The position numbers and the translations under genes were made by a program. Below are positions 1 through 10,194 of a stretch of 24,378 bases of DNA, piece after piece; within the stretch, counting starts at the first letter, position 1, and the number at the start of each line of letters is the position of its first letter. Origin of the DNA: Elysia marginata (lineage: Eukaryota; Mollusca; Gastropoda; Plakobranchidae); NCBI GenBank assembly GCA_019649035.1, contig BMAT01007328.1, forward strand, positions 17,409 through 41,786. The letters are read 5' to 3'. Below the pieces are notes generated by a model. The model was not told where the DNA came from, did no database searches, and saw only the letters and a list, made by a program, of their open reading frames with translations.

Positions 1-440
1 AGGAAGAGTGTTTGTGGGTGTAAGGTGGAAAGAGAGAGAGAAAGAGAGGGGGGGGGTTAGATAGATGGAGAGAAAGTGTTTGTGAGTAAGAAAGAGAATA
101 AGAGTAGGGAGGGGGTGAAAAGGACCGTTTGACTCTGGTTGTGACAAAACACTTTGTTTGCACCATGTCTGGCGTATGTCTACCATCTGCCAGATTACCC
201 ATTAGATCAAACACAGCTTGACCAATGTCTACCTGGAATGAACTGATCCGTGAGACCGTCGCGTGGCAGTTAGACTTCCCGACGCCCCTCCCAAGCATCT
301 TGCTAACGTCGCCTAAGCACAGAGCAAACATTTATCGATTACCTGTGTGCTAATTCATTCATAACGCCTGAGTGATGCGCTTTTCCTATGTCTAGACCGC
401 AAATAACATGCCGTCAACACTTGATATTGACAGTCATTTA
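1..440. other. Purine-rich start and unassigned sequence
   Basis: The first 120 bases are rich in GA and G runs (AGAGAG and GGGGGGG), a low-complexity purine tract on the + strand. From about 125 to 440 the sequence is of ordinary complexity and slightly richer in GC. I see no coding frame, splice-site pair or repeat that I recognise in it. Confidence 0.5.
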
Positions 441-444
441 CGGA
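408..444. other. Junction between unremarkable DNA and the DNA-transposon end
   Basis: Ordinary AT-rich sequence leading into the repeated CCCGATTT motifs that start near 449. The short open frames across this stretch on both strands have no recognisable domain and are explained by the repeat. Confidence 0.3.
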
Positions 445-582
445 TTTTTTTCCCGATTAGGCGGGTAAAATTTCCCGATTTCACGATGACTTTAGATAGA
501 AAAAATTCCGTTCCCTGGGATTTTTCCCGATTTCACAGAAATTCCCGATTTCGCGTTTCCCGATTTCGCGGGTCCGACTGTA
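445..582. mobile_element. Terminal part of a pogo/Tigger-like DNA transposon or MITE
   Basis: Five degenerate copies of a TTCCCGATTTCRCG motif lie at about 449-459, 471-486, 523-538, 542-555 and 557-570. The block ends sharply at 580 in CCGACTG followed by TA (581-582). Read on the minus strand, this is TA followed by CAGTCGGACCCGCGAAATCG. Tc1/mariner-superfamily elements of the pogo/Tigger type duplicate TA on insertion and often start with CAGT or CAGTCG. I infer that 580 is one terminal inverted-repeat end with internal sub-repeats. I could not find a matching opposite end within the window, so the element is partial, a solo end or heavily decayed. The short open frames crossing it on both strands are not genes. 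Confidence 0.5.
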
Positions 583-1785
583 TAAAAGAATTCTTTGCGA
601 CAAAACTGATTAATTGCTGAGCTATAAATGGCAAAGAAAAGAATTTTCTCCAAATACAAAATCAAGATGAAATAATTAATCGAAAAATCTATATCTAGAT
701 CTCGATTAGGCAAATAATCTTGGGTGCCTTACCCGCACCAAGTCAAGTGTTGGGCCGGCCGTAGCTAAATTGATCAGACCCACCCACAGAGCTATTCAGT
801 CTCATATTAAGATCAAATACATAATAGCTGCTGTCTCTCACAAGAAAAATGGTAACAAGTTCACAGCAGTTTTTTATTCAACCTGCAAAAAGTAGCAAAC
901 GAGATCGGGACGGAGGCCCGTTTTTTTGTGCAGACCCCAACGAGGGCGGGGTCTAGCCGGAAGGTCTAGTTTTAAATAAATGTTCAAATTCCTAAAACTG
1001 TACCGAAAGCAATGTTGCACACACCCATACATGAAAGTTTGCTCCCGGTTAATTCGCCAATAACTGTGTCAGACGTTTTGGTTATTTTACATGTCTACTG
1101 TACAGATATCTAAAGATATCCAATGATTCGCATGTGACTATGTGCTGAATGCCTAATTAATATGAATATCTCATTCTTTCCATGAGCATGATATCTTGAT
1201 GTTGATGAAATCCTGTGGCAAAGTTTTTACCTGTTTCCATAAACCTTGCATTTTTCTTTGTACACTATCACCTATCATGACAGTTTTTTAAAAATCGTAA
1301 ACTATGTTTTAGATGTTCAACCTCAATAAGAATACTAGACGGTCTCGTTTTAAGGAAGGCTGTATGTTTGTATTACAAGAGGTACTACCAAATAATGAAC
1401 CACCCACAGGTTGCACTGAAAAAAAACTTAATCAAACGCTATGAAAAATAAGAATCAGAAGACTTGTTTTCAAACCGCTAACCACTCTTTTACAAGACAT
1501 GGCTCATGAAACACTCTGAGTCTCTATTTAGGGAGCATTTTGAGATAACCCTTTGGTTATGATTATAGTCTGAGGAGGAAGAAGAAAAACAAACTTTACA
1601 GATACAACTCTTATAGTTATATTTTTAAACAGTAAAGCTTTTCTTCAGTGTCAGCTAATTCTGCTTTAAATGTCATCCATTTGCCTTTGACGAAAACGTT
1701 AGGTCAATTATATCTAACGTTCTGCTGCCGGAAACTGTTATACTTTAATGTTTATACCGATTTGTGTCAATGTACTTCCATTCTC
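583..1785. other. Unassigned AT-rich intergenic DNA
   Basis: No coding frame with domain content and no paired splice sites were seen. The only local structure is a small GC-rich patch at about 905-965 holding a perfect 7-bp inverted repeat (AGACCCC at 932-938 and GGGGTCT at 948-954, 9-base loop). Confidence 0.5.
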
Positions 1786-1789
1786 GTAG

Positions 1790-2110
1790 AGCAGCCTGAC
1801 GCAGTGATTTTGGCGTCGGAACTCGTGATCCGACTATTGCGGGATCGATTCCCACCCACGATTCATGTTGTTATTGTCTTATGAAAGTACTTTATCAACA
1901 CTTTCACCTGTGCTTCCTCCTCTAAGATGGGTACTTGGCTATAGGCAGTGTTTTAATTTTGTAGAATTTTAGTAATTGAGGTTTGAGCGCCTGCCAGGTA
2001 GGCATAATGTATTGCTCTGAAATATGAGTTACACTTGCTTTGGTGTTCATTGGCCTGCTGGGCAAAAAGTGTTTAATCTTGAGACTGCCTTCAGCACTTC
2101 GTAACTCTAA
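1790..2110 (+). mobile_element. Degenerate tRNA-derived SINE, family 2
   Basis: The left part looks like a decayed tRNA promoter, with a B-box-like GATCGATTCCC at 1843-1853 followed by CCACCCACG. Downstream are blocks I recognise from molluscan and other metazoan SINE bodies: GGGTACTTGGCTATAGGCAG (about 1928-1947), GAGCGCCTGCCAGGT (about 1985-1999), and a degraded AGCGCTTTGAGAC-like block at about 2069-2085, followed by CCTTCAGCACTTCGTAA. The order tRNA head, GGGTACCTGG block, GCGCCTGCCAGGT block, GCGCTTTGAGAC block fits a tRNA-derived SINE of roughly 320 bp. The element is diverged and no target-site duplication was found. The 78-residue open frame over its left half is not a gene. It differs from the three copies of family 1. 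The family assignment is from memory. Confidence 0.6.
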
Positions 2111-2274
2111 TCATGTTTTTTTTTATAGTTTTTTTTACATTTCTTTTTTTCCAATTTCTGACTGGATTGGAAATTTTACTTAGGTAAAACCTGAACTTGA
2201 AGGAAAAGAATCATTATGAATTTGAATTAAAAATATATCAGGCGAAAATTTAATAGTTATGTCCAGAAGTATCA

Positions 2275-2565
2275 CCGACTCTTTGGCCTGGCGGTAAGAT
2301 ACTCGCTCAGAGATCGGGAGGTGCGTGGTTCGATCCCCGGCCCAGTCAAACCAAGGACTTTAAAATTGGTATTAGCAGCTGATCCGCCTAGTTTCTCGCA
2401 TTATGGATTTAGTGCTAAGTCTGGTCGTCCCGGTGTCAGGATAATGTGACTGGGAGTGGTGTATTCGAGCGCTCCTTACATCACAGTGTGGCAGCACGCT
2501 TTCAATTGTACCCAGCGCCGTCTCTGATATAACCTCAAAGTTGTTGGGGACGTCAAAACTCAAGG
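2275..2565 (+). mobile_element. tRNA-derived SINE, family 1, copy A
   Basis: The 5' part carries an RNA polymerase III promoter: an A-box-like TGGCCTGGCGGT (2284-2295) and a B box GGTTCGATCCC (2327-2337). The body shares ACTTTAAAATTGGTATTAGC, CGCTCCTTACATCACAGTGT and GCCGTCTCTGATATA with copies B and C, in the same order and spacing. The 3' tail lacks the CCAA-type repeat of the other copies and ends in GACGTCAAAACTCAAGG. A short candidate target-site duplication AGTATCA flanks it (2268-2274 and 2566-2572). The minus-strand open frame inside it is translated SINE; a similar peptide recurs in copy B only because both are copies of one repeat. Confidence 0.85.
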
Positions 2566-2572
2566 AGTATCA

Positions 2573-3195
2573 AAGTTTTAATTTCTCTGCTGACGCGCCT
2601 TATATTTTTAAGTAAAAACTTTAGGGGGAAAACGACAGTAGTCAGATAAAAAAAAAAGATTAAGTGAAATTTCTCTGGTGAAGTTTAAGAAATCCCCCCA
2701 ATATAGCTGCATACTTTATCAACTTTGTTAAATCAAAATTAAAAAAAAATAACTTCTTTTTGTCTTGTTTTATAATATCTAGATGAGAAACGTCACTTTG
2801 TGCCACAGATTTTGTGTTCTAGAGTTATTTGTGGTTACTGTAGTTATTCCCTTGGTGTCTTTATGTATATTTATGATAATTAGTAAAATCCCCGCTAATA
2901 AATGGATTATAACTAAGATATTAATTGAAATGGTCTAAGTAACGGTGAAAGCTTGACATCCGACTTATTCAGACTGGTTGCAAAAAAAAAAAAAAAACAC
3001 AACAAACAAACTAAAAAACGATCCTTCTATAAGAGTCACCGACCCCTCTCTAAAGACCCTAAACTGCCTATGTTGTTGATTTAAATGAAAAAAAAAACAT
3101 GATAGGGCGTTAATATCAAACTTTATTTGAGCTATATAACCAAGTTCATTAGATTAAAAAAGCCTTGCGCATTTGGGGTGGGGGAGTTAAAAAAT
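2573..3195. other. Unassigned AT-rich DNA
   Basis: It holds several poly-A and poly-T runs, the longest an A run of about 15 at 2980-2997. There is no coding frame with domain content. Nothing else is recognised. Confidence 0.5.
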
Positions 3196-3199
3196 ATTT

Positions 3200-3284
3200 G
3201 GCGAGTGCGGGGATGGAACCCGTCACATTCACATTTTCCATCTTTGAAATTATTAACACGACTCTCTAACCGTCTCAGCCATCA
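3200..3284 (-). mobile_element. tRNA-like head of a SINE, family 3
   Basis: On the minus strand this reads as a decayed tRNA. It has an A-box-like TGGCTGAGACGG (TRGCNNARYNGG consensus) near 3271-3282, then an anticodon-arm-like region, then a B-box-like GGTTCCATCCC near 3211-3221, about the spacing expected for a tRNA with some extra sequence. TGGCTGAG..GGTTAGAG resembles the head of a common molluscan tRNA-derived SINE. Arms are not cleanly paired, so a working tRNA gene is unlikely. The SINE body beyond it is not obvious, so this is a fragment. A short + strand open frame across it should not be called a gene. Confidence 0.45.
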
Positions 3285-3537
3285 GCGCTTTGATGATTTA
3301 GAAAATCTGAAGTAAGTAATGGCGGTTATGACTGAAAATTTCTTTTGGCTAAATATCTAGGCTTCGAATCTAGGGCTTGAAGAATATACAAATTTTAATT
3401 GTCGAAAAGGACCTTTCCCAGATTGAATTTTAACTGCTCAACAACAACACTCAATGTGCCCCTCCAAATTTGAGGTCACAAACCTCGACCTAGATCTGTG
3501 ATCATCTACTCTGGCGGATTATTCTCCTTTTTATCAT

Positions 3538-3539
<2 letters not shown>
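3285..3539. other. Unassigned AT-rich DNA
   Basis: No coding, RNA or repeat feature was recognised. Confidence 0.45.
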
Positions 3540-3573
<34 letters not shown>

Positions 3574-3608
3574 CTTTCTCTCTCCCTCTCTTTCTCTCTC
3601 GCTCTGTC
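3540..3608. repeat. (CT)n microsatellite, interrupted
   Basis: CT dinucleotides run almost unbroken from 3541 to about 3570. They continue with interruptions (GCTCTTTCTCTCTCC) to about 3608. This is a pure pyrimidine tract on the + strand. Confidence 0.9.
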
Positions 3609-3773
3609 TTTGCATCTATTTGCACTTGACTGTCTGTCCCTTTCTCTCCAACTATCTCTATAAGCCCAAAATCTATGAGCTTTTATTGCAGCTCGCGCTG
3701 TATTTGTTTATTTGTTTATACACGTTTGTCTGTAACTGTTTTAATCCTCCTCTTTAGCAAAGTTTGCATAGCT

Positions 3774-3830
3774 CTGTCTCTCTCTCTGTCTGTCTGTGTC
3801 TCGCTCTCTCTGCCTCTCTTTCTCTCTTGC
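3774..3830. repeat. (CT)n / (CTGT)n microsatellite, interrupted
   Basis: CTCTGTCTCTCTCTCTGTCT and further CT and GTCT units form a second pyrimidine-rich tract about 170 bp from the first. The open frames through it on both strands are repeat translation. Confidence 0.85.
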
Positions 3831-4061
3831 ATAGTTATAGCATGTCTGTTTGCAGGCCTGCAAGTCTGATTTTGGTGAATGTCCCGAGAATAATGCATCA
3901 CCCTACCTATCAACCACCAAAAAAAAATTAATTTGGGTCTTTTAGCCATTTTCCTAACCCGCAAAGGTTAGAAAACACTTTTATTATTTTTTTAAAATAT
4001 AGAATTGTTGTCGTGACGCTCGACATCAATTAGGGTTCAAATGCATTGCCATTAGTTTAAA

Positions 4062-4362
4062 CCGGCTTTGTGGACTAGCGGTAAGACGCTTGCTCAGAGA
4101 TCGGGAGGTGCATGGTTCGATCCCCGGCCGAGTCACACCAAGAAATTTAAAATTGGCATTAGCAGCTAATCCGCCCAGTGTCTGGCATTATGGATTTAAT
4201 GTTAAGACAGTCTGGTCGGAACGGAGAATAATATGACTGGGTGTGGTGTACGCAAGCGCTCCTTACATCACAGTGTGGCAGAACGCTTTTAATTGTCCAC
4301 AGCGCCGTCTCTGATATAGCCTCGGTGTTGACTGGAACGTTAAAATTCAACCAACCAACCAA
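4062..4362 (+). mobile_element. tRNA-derived SINE, family 1, copy B
   Basis: Pol III promoter boxes are present: A-box-like TGGACTAGCGGT (4071-4082) and B box GGTTCGATCCC (4114-4124). The body is colinear with copies A and C, including CGCTCCTTACATCACAGTGT and GCCGTCTCTGATATA. The 3' end is a short tail built from CCAA units (4350-4362). A 13-bp near-perfect target-site duplication flanks the element: CCATTAGTTTAAA (4049-4061) and CCATTGGTTTAAA (4363-4375), one mismatch. This is good evidence for insertion by target-primed reverse transcription. Open frames through it on both strands are not genes. Confidence 0.9.
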
Positions 4363-4777
4363 CCATTGGTTTAAAACCGTTCCTCATTTTACACATCCAT
4401 TTTTGTGTCGGAAAATAAGTGGACAAATTAAGTAGTTTAAGACACGAAGCAGTATTTAGTAAGCAAACTGATCTGCATTTCTTATGTTTCGACACAAAAC
4501 AGGAAAATCGAATCAAGTGCATCCTCATCAAAAACTTTAAACATTCCGACCTAGTACTAGGCAAATACAAGCGGGTCTTCTGTTAAAGTTTGCTCAACGC
4601 TATTAAGTGGAGCAACAAAAGGTCAAAGTTTCCGACACGAGCAGAGTCACGGTTTATATACAGTCGTAAAAGTCTGTTCTTAGTCGGATAAAACGTGACA
4701 TCATGAGATGGAAAGTAAATCTAGAAGAAAAAAAAACACACAACAATAAAAAAAAACAAAATAGATGGGTGGAACTT

Positions 4778-4793
4778 TTACGTCATGACGTCA
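4778..4793. promoter_or_regulatory. Composite CRE-like palindrome
   Basis: TTACGTCATGACGTCA holds a perfect consensus cAMP-response element TGACGTCA (4786-4793) directly abutting a half-site variant TTACGTCA (4778-4785). Together they form the perfect 12-bp palindrome ACGTCATGACGT (4780-4791). CRE sites bind bZIP factors such as CREB/ATF. No gene start is visible within several kilobases, so function is only a possibility. The sequence itself is certain. Confidence 0.35.
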
Positions 4794-6254
4794 ACGGAAA
4801 TATTCCGAATATAGATGTTCTAAAAAAATCACGGTTTTGGTGAGGAATTCTTTTTGATATTGGTTAAACGCCAGGTAAAAACTTTGGCTTGTAGCGTCTT
4901 ATGGGAGATAGTTTTTACTAGCCCTACTGTTTTAGATTTTTTTTTACTTCAGACAGGCGTTCTTGATTCAACCAGCATTGTTATGTAGGCGAAGTTTTGT
5001 TATCGATAAATCTTTTCCATGAATTATTGCAATCAACTATTACCAATAAAGGCTACTGTATGAATATTGTGGCGAGCACACCTTAGTTTCGTCGCCCATA
5101 TCCTGTAAGGGCGTATATGTGCAAAAGTGGCGTTTTCGAGTTATCGATACCACCCGATGCCTCGCAGCTTGGTGTATGTTATTTCAAATCGGCTTTAAGA
5201 TACTGTAACAACTGACCGAGTTATTCGGTAAAATTTTATTGCCCTATAGTTCATTTTTATAAAAATATTAATCACGTTAGGCTCTCTCCTGAAAAATGAC
5301 AAAATGACCCATACACACTTACGCGATAAGGGCAACGGTTTGTTTCAATTTATCGCCAACAATAGGCCTACTTTTAAAACATAAAGTGGACATTATCGCA
5401 ATATGGCTGCTCAAACTTGCCGCGGTGTGTAGGTATGACTACCGTACACGAAAAAAAACCAACATAAAAAAGCAAAGAGAGTTTTTAGACGAATTTACAC
5501 TCTTTGAAAACAAAATTGGTAGGAAGAAGAACACAAATAAATAGTATTTTGCTCGCTTCTCATTATGTTACGTTAAAATCTGCATTTCATAGTCGAATCA
5601 AGGTTAAATATTGGAATACAATCTAGAATAAGTATTTAAAAATATGTCTAGAAAAATAATGCAGATATTCAAGATGATTTAGATTTAGATGTTATCTTGA
5701 TTTAGACTATGGATTGGGCCCAGATCTAGCCTAGGGTTTGGGCGTCGTGGTTTCTTCTGTTTTAGGTTCTGTGTGACATAGTCCCTTCCGTTTTAGCAGT
5801 AGGCCCCTTGGCTCTGCGTGTCAAGTTTTCTTCCATTTGGAAGACGAAGGCCTTTTTCAGGCTCATAGGCGGCTTTTGTGAATAGACAAGAATTGTATTA
5901 TTTGATCGTGTATGGATCATTTCATGTAAACAAGTTGCAAAAAGTGCGCATTTTTACTATAGCTATGAAAAAAGCTTACAATTGATTAAATATGTAGGCC
6001 TACACAAAGATCAACATTACCACACCACATAAAGTCCATAAGGGAGAAAGAATCCAAATAAAAAAATTATAGTTTTGCCAGATTCTCAACTTTGTCTGTA
6101 TATAGATATACTTTAGTTTTCGCGTGTCATCTTTATTTTACAATCCGTTTTAGGCTCTGCGTGTCACAATTGGTTCCGTTTTAGCGGAATGTGAAGGCCG
6201 AAGTTTTGCCTTATACATTCTTAGCGGGGGTGTCGCTGCTGAAGGGTAATTGAG

Positions 6255-6262
6255 TGACGTCA
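6255..6262. promoter_or_regulatory. Single consensus CRE site
   Basis: An exact TGACGTCA octamer in otherwise AT-rich DNA. An 8-mer of this kind can occur by chance, and no linked promoter is visible. Confidence 0.2.
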
Positions 6263-8729
6263 AAAAGAGAGGGTTCAGTCTATAGTAATTATAACAACTT
6301 TGGATGTATTTTAAAGAATGGTAGGAAGATCTTGAACACTAGATTACCACGCTGCCGCATACAAATAGGATGATTGTCGTTTTTAAATGCCATGCTCGTG
6401 CGAAGACTCAAGTTTTATCTGGGATTTGATCATTAGAAACCTTCTAAGAGCATTTGTTTTTTGTGTCTCCTTTTTAATAGAAGCAATTTGCTGACTTCTG
6501 CGCTTCCCGAAGATGGTAAAACTAATGCAGACTCTCCTATCTTTCGAAGTGATCAATTCTTGTTATAAAAGTTGTATACTGAACAACACCCTATCTCCTC
6601 CCGCCCACCTTTTACCACAACGACAACAACAACAACAATAACAAAAATAGAGGCGAAGAAGACCCGGAAATGATATGAAAGAATGTCATACGTTCTCTGG
6701 TAGTGAGTCGAAATCGATAATCTAAATGTGGAAATAAAAATTCTCATGCAGGTATATAGGTTTCAGTTTTTTTTTTTTATCATTTTGACTCATCGAAATG
6801 CCCTACATTTTTTTAGGAATATAATTATGATAAAACCAAGGTTTTACTCCCTCAGGTGAAAAAAAAACTTAGCGGTCACCATGCTAAATATAAACTTTTT
6901 TTTTATCTTTCCGTTTGGAACTATAAGTATAGTTGTTAGAAATTGTTACTTGAGTGAACGGTAGATTGAATAAAAATAATGAAATGGACTAAGGAGGCAA
7001 AACTCCAGAACGTTGAGAACGGTTCACGTTAAAAAGATAGAAGAAAACACGACGCGCAAAGCTTAGACCCTAAACAGGCACTCAGGGGCGGAAGAAAACT
7101 GACCCCCAAAACCCACTGTAAAACCTAGGCTAGATCGCGGCCTAATGTAAAACTCGAGTATAATTATCGAGCTATCTTCGAGATCTAAATCTTGATTTTA
7201 GTTTCCAGATTTAAGTTATATTTTTAGATATTTATATAGATTCTAAACCTTGGATTTAACCTAGATTCGTTGCAGAATTTAACAAAGTGGGGAAGCGGAC
7301 GAAACAATTATTATTATTTTGTTTTTGTGTGTTCCTCGGCCTACCATTTTTTTGAAGTTCGTAAAACTCACCAATTAAACAAAAGGCTTGATTGTCCTCT
7401 CCTCAGAAACAAAAAGAATCTTGTTTATAAAGATATTAAAAAGCTCTTGGTTCCTAAACCTTTTTTGTAGAGTTACAGATTGTTCAGCTATTGAATGCTC
7501 TAAAAATTGGTCAAAATTTCTTTCTACACGAAACAAATTTATTCTTTCGTTCAAATTAAATTTTGTTCGTACGTACAGCTCCTTTAGGAGAATTTTGAAT
7601 CGATAAATGAACAAAACTTATTGACAAAAACTTTGCTCTATTAAAAAAGCATTGGGGGAAAAGTTTGACTTTTACAGGTGGTTATAAATCAGAGGATTTT
7701 CAAAAGCGATAACTATTAATTTAGAATGCGTTTGAAAAACAAGGCATTTAAAATACAATGTTAAAGGGGAATTTATTTAAAAAAAAATTCACTCAAAGAT
7801 AATAAACAATGTATATGTTTTGTATTAGTATTACCTCCTAAAGTTTTCGCCAACTACAAGATAATCTACTCCTGTTCCTCTTTGATTTTTACCAATTTAT
7901 AAAATGCTGTTACATAATGATCTATTTCGTTAAAGCAATGACCTGAAGAAGTCAAATCAAATGTTTTTTATATAACATAGATTTTCCATTTGTACCTCTG
8001 CACCTAACTCTTTAATTTGCTTTTATCTCTCCTTCCTGTCCTTCCATCTGTCTTTCTTTCTCTTCTTATAACCTTAGAACGTTGGAGGTGGGGCAGCAAC
8101 TATTTATTAGATGCTCTGGCAATAATCTCACGTGTTGTATAATATAAATTCTACAGAAGATTACATGCTATTTTCCTGTCATTATGTTGATGCTGTTGCA
8201 AGCTGTTCGTCTGATTTTCGTGTCTAAGTGATATAATTTTTTACTTAAAAAATTCCTGTTATATAAATGTTTTTTTTCCTTTGCTTATAATGATTTCTTT
8301 TTTTAGTAAAAGCGGCATCATTTGCAAATTTGCCGAGCGATGTAAAGATACACAATCTTCATAACAGGAGACAAAAGATATACACTGATTTAGTTGGTTT
8401 CATTTGACTCAATTTTCTTCTTCTTTCAAAACTATTACTAATTTAGTTAGAACTGGTTTCTGAGGATGCGATAGATCATTCGATAAGGGTGGAAAGAAAA
8501 ATGTAATTTTTTTTAGTTTTTCAAATTTCAAGTGTGTTAAAAGTATTTTCCCTCTTCTTCATTCACTGCGAATTAGTTTGAAGAGAACGGTATTATAATG
8601 CACTTTTTTCCAAACGCTGGTACGATGCGCGTTTTATTCTAGCAAGGGTGAAACAATATGTTAATTTGGTAGGCTTCAATGACAATGGTTTAAAAGCTAT
8701 TACGCTTTATTAAAAGGTTTCATATTCAT

Positions 8730-8781
8730 ATTTTCACGTACGCGTAGTGAGACACGGTGCGTGTGCTAAAGGTCTGTAATA
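8730..8781. repeat. 52-bp direct repeat, copy 1
   Basis: It starts ATTTTCACGTACGCGTAGTG and ends GGTCTGTAATA. It matches copy 2 (8884-8935) over 52 positions with about two differences. CpG-rich words (ACGCGT, CGGTGCGTGTG) stand out in AT-rich surroundings. At the right edge AAAGGTCTGTAATACAGACTTT (8768-8789) forms a near-perfect hairpin. Confidence 0.85.
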
Positions 8782-8883
8782 CAGACTTTAAGCAGCAACG
8801 CGTGAGTATGACGCGAACGTCTGTGGGTCTATTTTTAGAAACTGGTTTTACTATTTTTATGGCTTCCTCGATCTGCTCTCCCG

Positions 8884-8935
8884 ATTTTCACGTACGCGTA
8901 GTGAGACACGGTGCGTGTGCTTAAGGTCTCTAATA
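8884..8935. repeat. 52-bp direct repeat, copy 2
   Basis: The second copy lies exactly 154 bp after the first and ends about 40 bp before readable LINE reverse-transcriptase sequence. The flanks of the two copies do not match, so this is not simply a longer tandem unit. It could be a LINE 5' repeat, a terminal repeat of a small element or a satellite remnant. Confidence 0.85.
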
Positions 8936-8975
8936 TAATGTCACGAGAACCTCAAATATGCGCCACCCATTCTAG

Positions 8976-10180
8976 ATAAAACAAATCGCACAAATTGTAA
9001 ATGAGACATTCAAATCGCATGAACCCTTGTGGATAAACGACGGCCTCCTGATAACTCTCCCAAAACCAGGAAAAGCAAAAGGACCTCCATCAAATCTAAG
9101 GCCAATAACTTTGCTGAATTCTCATAGGAAGATCTTGTCAACTATTGCGCTGAGCCGTATTAGGCCAAAAATAGAAGTATATCTATAGGCCAGTCAAAGC
9201 GCACTTAAACCTAACCGTATCACATCAGACGTAATATGGGCGCTCAGGTGGCTAACAGCAAAAGTTAAAAAAGATGCAAACCTGGAAATAAACATCACTG
9301 GCATTGACATGTCAGCCGCTTTCGACACAAGCAATAGAAAAGAACTACTGACAATTTTAAAAGAACTTGTGGAAGAAGACGAGATTCGCATCATTCAGTT
9401 TCTTCTGAGCGAAACCACACTAGATGACAAAGTGAATGGGTGTACCCAAGAAACTCCTCTTACCACCAATATCGGAACACTACAAGGAGACAGTCTAAGC
9501 TCAGTTCTTTTCGTAATCTATTTGGAAAATGCTCTAAAAGATATTAGGAGTGCGCAGAACGACTCACAGCAGCCAGTTCATTGTACGCCCCCTGAAATAA
9601 TTTATGCGGACGACATTGACTTCACAGGAACAGAGAGCATAAGCGTCGGGAATATTGAAAAGAACCTTAAAACGCATAACTTGAAAGTGAACCTCGACAA
9701 AACAGAGCTTACGTGCGCGAGAAAAGGCACCGAAGAATGGAAAATCTCTAAAAAAATTGGTTCACTTCTAGGAAGCAAAGAGGATATCGAACGCCGAAAA
9801 CAACTTTCAAACATCACGTTTCACAAACTAACAAATATTTTGAACAGAGCAAACAAAACTAAACAGAAAACTAGACTCCAACTTTACAATGCTTTAGTTA
9901 AACCGATACCATTATACAACTGTGAAATATGGGCTTTGACAAAAACAGACAATAACAGACTCGACGCATTCCATAGAAAGCAACCCAATAGAGTCCTTAA
10001 ACAAAAATATCAAACCATTCACTTTACAAAAATGTGGAGAAGTTCCCCTATCCCTCCAAGTACTTGAGTCTAGATGGAGACTGCTTGGACAAATATTAAG
10101 ACGAGATCTGTTTCTTCCGGCAAAGGAAACAATGCAGTTCTAATTTGTAGAAAACAAAAAAAGACCAATAAATAATAGGA
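8976..10180 (+). pseudogene. Non-LTR retrotransposon (LINE) reverse transcriptase, decayed fragment
   Basis: One frame is readable from about 8976 and covers most of a LINE reverse transcriptase. It has a fingers region with LPKPGK and NLRPITLL (about 9055-9120), motif A DMSAAFDT (9306-9329), the LQGDSLS motif (from about 9480), catalytic YADD (9603-9614), VNLDKTELT, and a thumb region with LYNCEIWALT and LDAFHRKQ (about 9912-9986). Damage: an in-frame TAG at 9186-9188; a +1 frameshift near 10000-10033, after which the C-terminal part (SRWRLLGQILRRDL) is in the next frame; a stop at 10141-10143 probably replacing a Tyr codon; and abrupt passage into the (AGT)n tract at about 10180. The longest intact piece is 9309-10067 (252 codons), but its Met is an internal residue of motif A, not a start. 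There is no endonuclease domain in view, so the copy is 5' truncated. The clade is not assigned. Confidence 0.9.
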
Positions 10181-10194
10181 GTAGTAGTAGTGGC

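Larger units (their letters stand above)
4376..8729. other. Long unassigned AT-rich intergenic stretch
   Basis: About 4.3 kb with many poly-A and poly-T runs and only short open frames without domain content, including overlapping opposite-strand frames at 7270-7614 that look like AT-rich chance. Two exact TGACGTCA sites lie in it (4786-4793 and 6255-6262). A short similarity, TGGCTCTGCGTGTCA versus AGGCTCTGCGTGTCA (near 5810 and 6152), is followed in both places by TTCC- and AAGGCC-type words. It may be a decayed repeat, but I cannot identify it. Confidence 0.5.

Noticed and set aside
430-445. CAGTCATTTACGG as the left inverted-repeat end of the element ending at 580
   Set aside because: Only CAGTC matches the right end, and the preceding dinucleotide is GA, not TA.
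2372-4362. Two minus-strand frames with similar peptides, suggesting a small protein family
   Set aside because: Both lie within copies of the same SINE in antisense; the similarity is that of the repeat, and the reading frames are not kept by selection.
4661-4685. TA-CAGTCG word as the partner transposon end to 580
   Set aside because: Only the first six bases match; the following sequence is unrelated to the CCCGATTT sub-repeats.
7270-7614. Three overlapping open frames on both strands
   Set aside because: AT-rich chance frames with Lys/Asn/Phe/Leu bias and no conserved pattern.
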